Origin: Shewanellaceae bacterium
GTDB lineage: Bacteria > Pseudomonadota > Gammaproteobacteria > Enterobacterales > Shewanellaceae
Direction of reading: 5' to 3'
Assembly: GCA_016779685.1 (NCBI GenBank)
Contig: JADHND010000018.1
Span: forward strand, 1-14,856
Length of the DNA stretch: 14,856 nt
Below the pieces are notes generated by a model. That model saw only the letters and a list, made by a program, of their open reading frames with translations. It did not search any database and was not told the origin of the DNA. Position numbers and translations under genes: made by a program. The stretch's first letter is position 1, and every line of letters starts with the position of its first letter. Positions 12,829-14,856 of this stretch are shown here, in pieces.

Positions 12829-14180
12829 ATCATATTCCCCGATCCAATAGGTTGGTTGAGTCGGCAGCTAAAGGTACCAGCCTGGAGCGCTGATGGATTC
12901 GTTAGATAGCGAATCGTAGCATCGTTGGCACATTGAGAAAATGAGCTCAACATGTTGCTAAAGGAAATGCCGTGTAAGGTGCTGTTTTCAATTTCGATGA
13001 GTTGTGCATGGGGGTAAAGCCGCTGTCGTTCGATGGCGCCCCCAAATGGTGTTTTAAGATCATACGTGTGCGCAATGATTAAAATAGGTGGCAGGTCGGC
13101 GACAGGCAAATCAAATCCTGTTGGCCAGATGGGATCCAAAAATGTCTTGTCGGTATACCATCCTGAGCATAGCTCGGCATGTTGGTATAGTAAATCATCA
13201 ATAATCTCAAAGTCAGTTAAGTGAATAAAATCATCTGCTTTGAGCTGATAGGGTTGTTGTTGATCTAAGCAATTGATGTACGCAATCCCCGCAAAATTGT
13301 AGATCTGCTCGTTGCGGGTTGCTGCTTGAATGTCAAGTCGTAATGCTTGTAAGTATTTGATTTTGTCTTGCTGGTGGCTTTGGGTATATTGTTGATTCAA
13401 TGTGTCTAAGCTATGTTGATTTTGGTTGTAGATATAGGCAACGCTTCGAACATAGTCGGGCGCTTCTAATTGTATCATTTCCAACCAATTGACGTATTTA
13501 GGCCAAGTAGGTGAATCAAGTATCAGTGAACGCACTCGCTTTGGGTGTAAGTGGGCATAAGTGCTAAACAAGGTGGTGCCATAAGATATACCCAATAAAT
13601 CTATTTTTCCGTCAATGAGTTGATTGGTTTGTTCAAGATGCTGCCGTAATTGTTCGATCGCTTGCACGGTGCGGTTGGTACTGACAAAGGGGGCTATGTG
13701 AAAGCAGGTTTGTTGATCTTGCGGATACTGAACTTGTAAATAACGGCATTGCCTAATTTCATCTGCAAAGCCGCTTTTGCCTGTGCCCATCGGATCAAAG
13801 CCCACAATGTCAAATCGATCAAAAAAAGTCTTATCAAATGAGCTACCATATTGAATCCAATTGAGTTTTTGGTTTAAAAAATGACCTACGAATTGAACGC
13901 CTTCGTGACCAGGACCACCAGGATTAATGAACAAAGTCCCGAGCTTGTTGGCTTGGTCAGGTGCGGGGCGCAGAGCGTAGTGTAGATAGGTTGAATGCGT
14001 ATGCGTATGATATTGAAAGCTGACCGGTAGATAGTCGCAGGTAAAGTTGGTTGGACAGGGTTGGTTCCAGCTCCATGAATCTACTGTAAGCGAAGCGATG
14101 AGTGGAAACGTGGTGGTCTCCGGTTCAGGCTGGCAACCTGTGCACCATACGAGCAAGCACAAAGGAATAAAATATTTCAT
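12825..14180 (-). CDS. Lipoprotein-like alpha/beta hydrolase, TAP/peptidase S33 type
   Basis: 451 residues. The N-terminus (MKYFIPLCLLVWCTGC) looks like a lipoprotein signal with Cys16 as the acylated residue; Cys at -3 is unusual, so export is more certain than lipidation. The alpha/beta-hydrolase core has the oxyanion motif NPGGPG (86-91), FDPMGTGKS (128-136), nucleophile Ser199 in GISYG, Asp374 in HTYDLKTP and His403 in STLHGISF. NPGGPG plus a C-terminal domain carrying the Asp and His is the layout of tripeptidyl-aminopeptidase-like (S33, TAP) enzymes, so cleavage of N-terminal residues from peptides is likely, though esterase activity is possible. It starts 42 bases after mltF and overlaps the barrel-protein gene by 4 bases. 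The ribosome binding site before its ATG is poor. Confidence 0.85.
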   Translation of the reverse strand: MKYFIPLCLLVWCTGCQPEPETTTFPLIASLTVDSWSWNQPCPTNFTCDYLPVSFQYHTHTHSTYLHYALRPAPDQANKLGTLFINPGGPGHEGVQFVGHFLNQKLNWIQYGSSFDKTFFDRFDIVGFDPMGTGKSGFADEIRQCRYLQVQYPQDQQTCFHIAPFVSTNRTVQAIEQLRQHLEQTNQLIDGKIDLLGISYGTTLFSTYAHLHPKRVRSLILDSPTWPKYVNWLEMIQLEAPDYVRSVAYIYNQNQHSLDTLNQQYTQSHQQDKIKYLQALRLDIQAATRNEQIYNFAGIAYINCLDQQQPYQLKADDFIHLTDFEIIDDLLYQHAELCSGWYTDKTFLDPIWPTGFDLPVADLPPILIIAHTYDLKTPFGGAIERQRLYPHAQLIEIENSTLHGISFSNMLSSFSQCANDATIRYLTNPSALQAGTFSCRLNQPIGSGNMM

Positions 14181-14222
14181 GCGTTGAAGCGTCCATTCTT
14201 CTTATGTCGAGGTAAGTATAGG

Positions 14223-14856
14223 CTAAAAACGACTGTCTTTAGTTGGGTCGGCGTCCCAAAGGTGCCGGATGCTGCTAGGTATCCAGTTAAATTCGCTGGC
14301 ATCTTTTTGTGTGATCGTTGGTGATGCAGTCTCTGCTAGAATTTCCTGTAATATTTGCTCTTCGGTGAGGTGCTTGTTTTTGTGGGTATCGAGCCACACC
14401 AAAGTATCATAATATCGTCGAATGTTATCGACATAGTGTACAGCTTCTTTACCTCTAGCGTATCCATAACGCGTTTGACGATAATATTTTCTCTGATGCA
14501 ACAGGGGCAATATTTTTTTGATGTCCATCCAAGCGTGGGGGTTCAGTCCTTTTTTTTTCGTCAGCTTTTGGGCATCCTTGATATGACCAAAGCCAATGTT
14601 GTAAGAAGCCAAGGCAAACCACATTTTTTCATGTTCAGGTACAGCCGCTGGAATGCGCTGAACCAATGAACCTAAATATTGAGCGCCGCCTCGAATGCTT
14701 TGGATGGGATCAAGTCGATTTTTGACGCGCATTTGTTTGGCAGTGGGACGTGTGAGCATCATCATACCTCGAACCCCTGTTGGTGACGTTGCTTTGGGGT
14801 TCCAGTGCGACTCTTGATAACTGGTAGCGGCAATTTTTCGCCAATCTAACTTGCCT
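14223..14856 (-). CDS. mltF: Membrane-bound lytic murein transglycosylase F, 3' part
   Basis: The gene runs off the right edge; 210 C-terminal residues are visible in frame from 14855 to TAG at 14225-14223. MltF cleaves peptidoglycan glycan strands to 1,6-anhydro-muropeptides in the periplasm. The lysozyme-like SLT domain is here: catalytic Glu in YQESHWNP (codon 14813-14811), TSPTGVRGMMMLT (the MltF version of the GLMQ motif), and ASYNIGFGHIKDA, matching the A.YN.G motif. The N-terminal solute-binding-like domain lies outside the window. The internal methionines at about 14765 are not the start, because the frame and its conserved motifs continue upstream. It is convergent with tadA, as in E. 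coli, but separated from it by about 2.2 kb. Confidence 0.93.
   Translation of the reverse strand, partial: GKLDWRKIAATSYQESHWNPKATSPTGVRGMMMLTRPTAKQMRVKNRLDPIQSIRGGAQYLGSLVQRIPAAVPEHEKMWFALASYNIGFGHIKDAQKLTKKKGLNPHAWMDIKKILPLLHQRKYYRQTRYGYARGKEAVHYVDNIRRYYDTLVWLDTHKNKHLTEEQILQEILAETASPTITQKDASEFNWIPSSIRHLWDADPTKDSRF

Noticed and set aside
14223..14765. A complete 180-residue gene starting at the three methionines near 14765
   Set aside because: The frame stays open to the window edge and holds the catalytic QESHWNP and TSPTGVRG motifs upstream, so it is the 3' part of a longer mltF.
1..14856. Search for IS ends, CRISPR arrays, phage or toxin-antitoxin genes
   Set aside because: No transposase or integrase motif, no regularly spaced repeats and no paired small toxin/antitoxin frames were seen; gene order is largely that of core chromosome.

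Overview
The window reads as an ordinary chromosomal housekeeping segment of a gammaproteobacterium with moderate G+C. The support is a one-piece tmRNA ending in an -ALAA tag, the smpB/ssrA pair divergent from ratA-rnfH, tesB next to a ybaY-type lipoprotein, yhdT next to panF, and mltF convergent with tadA, all arrangements recalled from Enterobacteria and relatives. Genus cannot be fixed from the sequence. No IS element, integrase, CRISPR array, phage gene or toxin-antitoxin pair is visible.

Layout. Positions 1-955: an A+T-rich leader with a promoter and an inverted repeat, then a single-gene unit for a small outer-membrane beta-barrel protein with a strong UUCG terminator. Positions 919-1856 (minus): smpB then ssrA (tmRNA), the two parts of trans-translation. 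Positions 1989-3558 (plus): ratA, rnfH and a TSUP-family permease, with overlapping stops and starts, so probably one operon. Positions 3668-3920: a solitary cold-shock-domain protein followed by two hairpins. Positions 4032-5400: tesB and the lipoprotein, closed by a terminator. Positions 5474-8965: three closely packed acyl-CoA genes (thiolase, isobutyryl-CoA-dehydrogenase-like enzyme, 3-hydroxyisobutyryl-CoA-hydrolase-like enzyme). Positions 9069-12018: an SDR reductase with its own promoter, then yhdT, panF and tadA (the last three overlapping), closed by a hairpin terminator. Positions 12015-14856 (minus): the 3' part of mltF, a lipoprotein-like alpha/beta hydrolase of the TAP/S33 type, an unrecognised outer-membrane barrel protein, and a possible 46-residue basic small protein whose gene overlaps the end of tadA tail to tail.

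How the genes relate. The acyl-CoA block suggests branched-chain (valine) or short-chain acyl-CoA breakdown, but the hydratase and the final dehydrogenase of the valine route are not here. The minus-strand block at the right edge is envelope-related: a lytic transglycosylase, a putative membrane-anchored hydrolase and an outer-membrane barrel. I found no clearly novel multi-gene system. The points most worth a second look are the small basic ORF at 12015-12155, the shifted tmRNA tag, the envelope genes placed between mltF and tadA, and the structured inverted repeats at the promoters and the csp stop codon.
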